DNA of 64,000 nt from Bacteroidales bacterium UBA1180 (GTDB lineage Bacteria > Bacteroidota > Bacteroidia > Bacteroidales > Paludibacteraceae). The position numbers were made by a program, and so were the translations under genes. Location: contig DBYS01000001.1 of the NCBI GenBank assembly GCA_002310195.1, forward strand, positions 112,945 through 176,944, written 5' to 3'. The notes beneath the pieces were generated by a model, which saw only the letters and a program-made list of their open reading frames with translations, ran no database searches and was not told the DNA's origin. Numbering within the stretch: position 1 is the first letter of the stretch; the number at the start of each line of letters is the position of its first letter. Positions 63,138-64,000 of the stretch are shown piece after piece.

Positions 63138-64000
63138 ATGGAACACGCTAAGCAATTTTCGCAGCATATTTCTAAGGAACTGGTCAATCTGATGCCTCTC
63201 GTTGCTTTTGACGGCGAGACGGTGATCGTTGATCACCCCGAGCAGATTGACGAGGCAGTGGCTTACCTGCGCGATTGTCCGGTGCTGGGTATCGATACCG
63301 AGTCGCGTCCGTCGTTCACGCGTGGCACGCACTACCCTACGGCACTGGTACAGATCGCTTCGGTTGACCGCTGTTACCTCTTTCGGCTCAACAAGATAGG
63401 TTTTCCGCCTAACCTGGCAAGGCTCTTCAGCGACCGCCGGATATGCAAGGTCGGTCTCGCTTTCCGTGACGATCTCAACGGTCTGAGGAGGCTGCACGAC
63501 TTCAAGCCGCAGAACTGCGTTGACTTGCAGTCGATAGTGGCGCGCTACGGCATACTTGAGCTCGGGCTGCAGAAGATCTTTGCCATCGTGTTTGGCAAGA
63601 AGATCAGCAAATCGCAGCAGCTTACCAACTGGGAAGCTGACATTCTCACGCCCGAGCAGGCGCGATACGCGGCTACCGATGCGTGGGCTACGCTGCTCAT
63701 TTATAACGCGTTGCAGGACGCGGTGGCGCTGCCCAAACGAGAGGTGGAGCGGATGAAGTTCGCCGAGCGTGAGGCACAGGTGCGGCATCAGTTGGACATC
63801 AATATGCACCGCGATATCGATCATGCAGTCGAGGTGCTGCAGGCAGGCGGAGTGATCCTTTATCCGACCGATACGGTCTGGGGACTGGGTTGCGATGCAA
63901 CCAACGATGAGGCGGTAGCCAAGCTCTTCCGGCTCAAGCAGCGTGACCGCGGACGGTCGATGCTGGTGCTGGTGGATAGTGCTGAGGCGGTGGCGAAGTA
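63138..64000 (+). CDS. 3'-5' exonuclease domain fused to TsaC/Sua5 domain (partial, C-terminus beyond right edge)
   Basis: At least 287 residues with no stop to the window edge. Residues about 1-200 form a DnaQ/RNase D-type 3'-5' exonuclease: VLGIDTESRPSFTRG (DxE), VGLAFRDDLNGLRRL, FKPQNCVDLQSI, ISKSQQLTNWEA and YAATDAWATLLIY (late catalytic Asp). A linker (about 205-222) leads in the same frame to a TsaC/Sua5 domain: HAVEVLQAGGVILYPTDTVWGLGCDATND and FRLKQRDRGRSMLVLVDS, the threonylcarbamoyl-AMP synthase core for t6A tRNA modification. In other Bacteroidetes known to me the two are separate genes. No stop or internal gene start with a good ribosome site was found at the join (an ATG at 63804 is possible). 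Confidence 0.85.
   Translation, partial: MEHAKQFSQHISKELVNLMPLVAFDGETVIVDHPEQIDEAVAYLRDCPVLGIDTESRPSFTRGTHYPTALVQIASVDRCYLFRLNKIGFPPNLARLFSDRRICKVGLAFRDDLNGLRRLHDFKPQNCVDLQSIVARYGILELGLQKIFAIVFGKKISKSQQLTNWEADILTPEQARYAATDAWATLLIYNALQDAVALPKREVERMKFAEREAQVRHQLDINMHRDIDHAVEVLQAGGVILYPTDTVWGLGCDATNDEAVAKLFRLKQRDRGRSMLVLVDSAEAVAK

Noticed and set aside
1..64000. CRISPR arrays, insertion sequences, prophage or integrase genes.
   Set aside because: No regularly spaced direct repeats of suitable length, and no transposase or integrase motif in any frame examined.

Overview
The window is chromosomal DNA of a Bacteroidota bacterium, most likely order Bacteroidales. Most intergenic gaps that start an operon carry the Bacteroidetes sigma-A promoter (TTTG at -33, about 20 bases, TAnnTTTG at -7). 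Family content agrees: FimA/Mfa-type fimbriae, DUF4270, DUF4465, type IX secretion (T9SS) genes, BtuB/BtuG-type corrinoid uptake, an archaeal-type ProRS and TPR membrane regulators. Nothing looks like a phage, plasmid, insertion sequence or CRISPR array.

Left part (1-16161, minus strand): one fimbrial operon. A promoter at 16130-16161 precedes a DUF3575/OmpA outer-membrane protein, a fimbrillin, a FimB/Mfa2-type anchor lipoprotein, a second accessory lipoprotein, and a giant secreted beta-helix protein of at least 3399 residues that runs off the left edge without a stop. The giant gene fills 1-10198.

16282-24225: two tRNA-Arg genes (CCU and CCG) flank a DUF2461 gene. An overlapping operon follows (GNAT, an atypical Fur, a YugP-like metallopeptidase). 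Next is a PASTA protein - RluD - PorX - membrane EEP-family operon; PorX is the T9SS response regulator.

24210-32330: small and medium exported proteins with clear promoters and terminators, then a cobalamin-riboswitch operon (btuB, a BtuG-like propeller fused to a second domain, a DUF4465 lipoprotein).

32137-36813 (minus): glycogen-synthase N-domain, DUF4270, ychF, a Na+/Ca2+ antiporter and PspC. Divergent to it is a plus-strand operon panC-pdxB-proS-rdgB-porZ. The PorZ-like protein is about twice the usual length because its propeller unit is tandemly duplicated.

45021-53477: a stretch that reads AT-richer than its surroundings. It holds a secreted coiled-coil protein, a non-coding region with a promoter (possible small RNA), and an operon of a small exported protein, a peptidase-S74/T9SS-tail protein, a gingipain-family (C25) cysteine protease and a secreted protein. 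A TPR/HTH membrane regulator lies directly upstream.

53516-64000: a PorE-like TPR/PD40/OmpA protein, an esterase, topoisomerase IV subunit A and a small membrane protein in one operon; then a coiled-coil periplasmic protein, upp, a VanZ-like protein and dprA. At the right edge a divergent gene encodes a 3'-5' exonuclease joined in frame to a TsaC/Sua5 (t6A synthesis) domain.

A connecting theme is the cell surface: fimbriae, T9SS parts (PorX, PorZ-like, PorE-like) and candidate cargo. The C25 protease could in principle mature the lipoprotein fimbrillins, as gingipains do in Porphyromonas; that link is inference.
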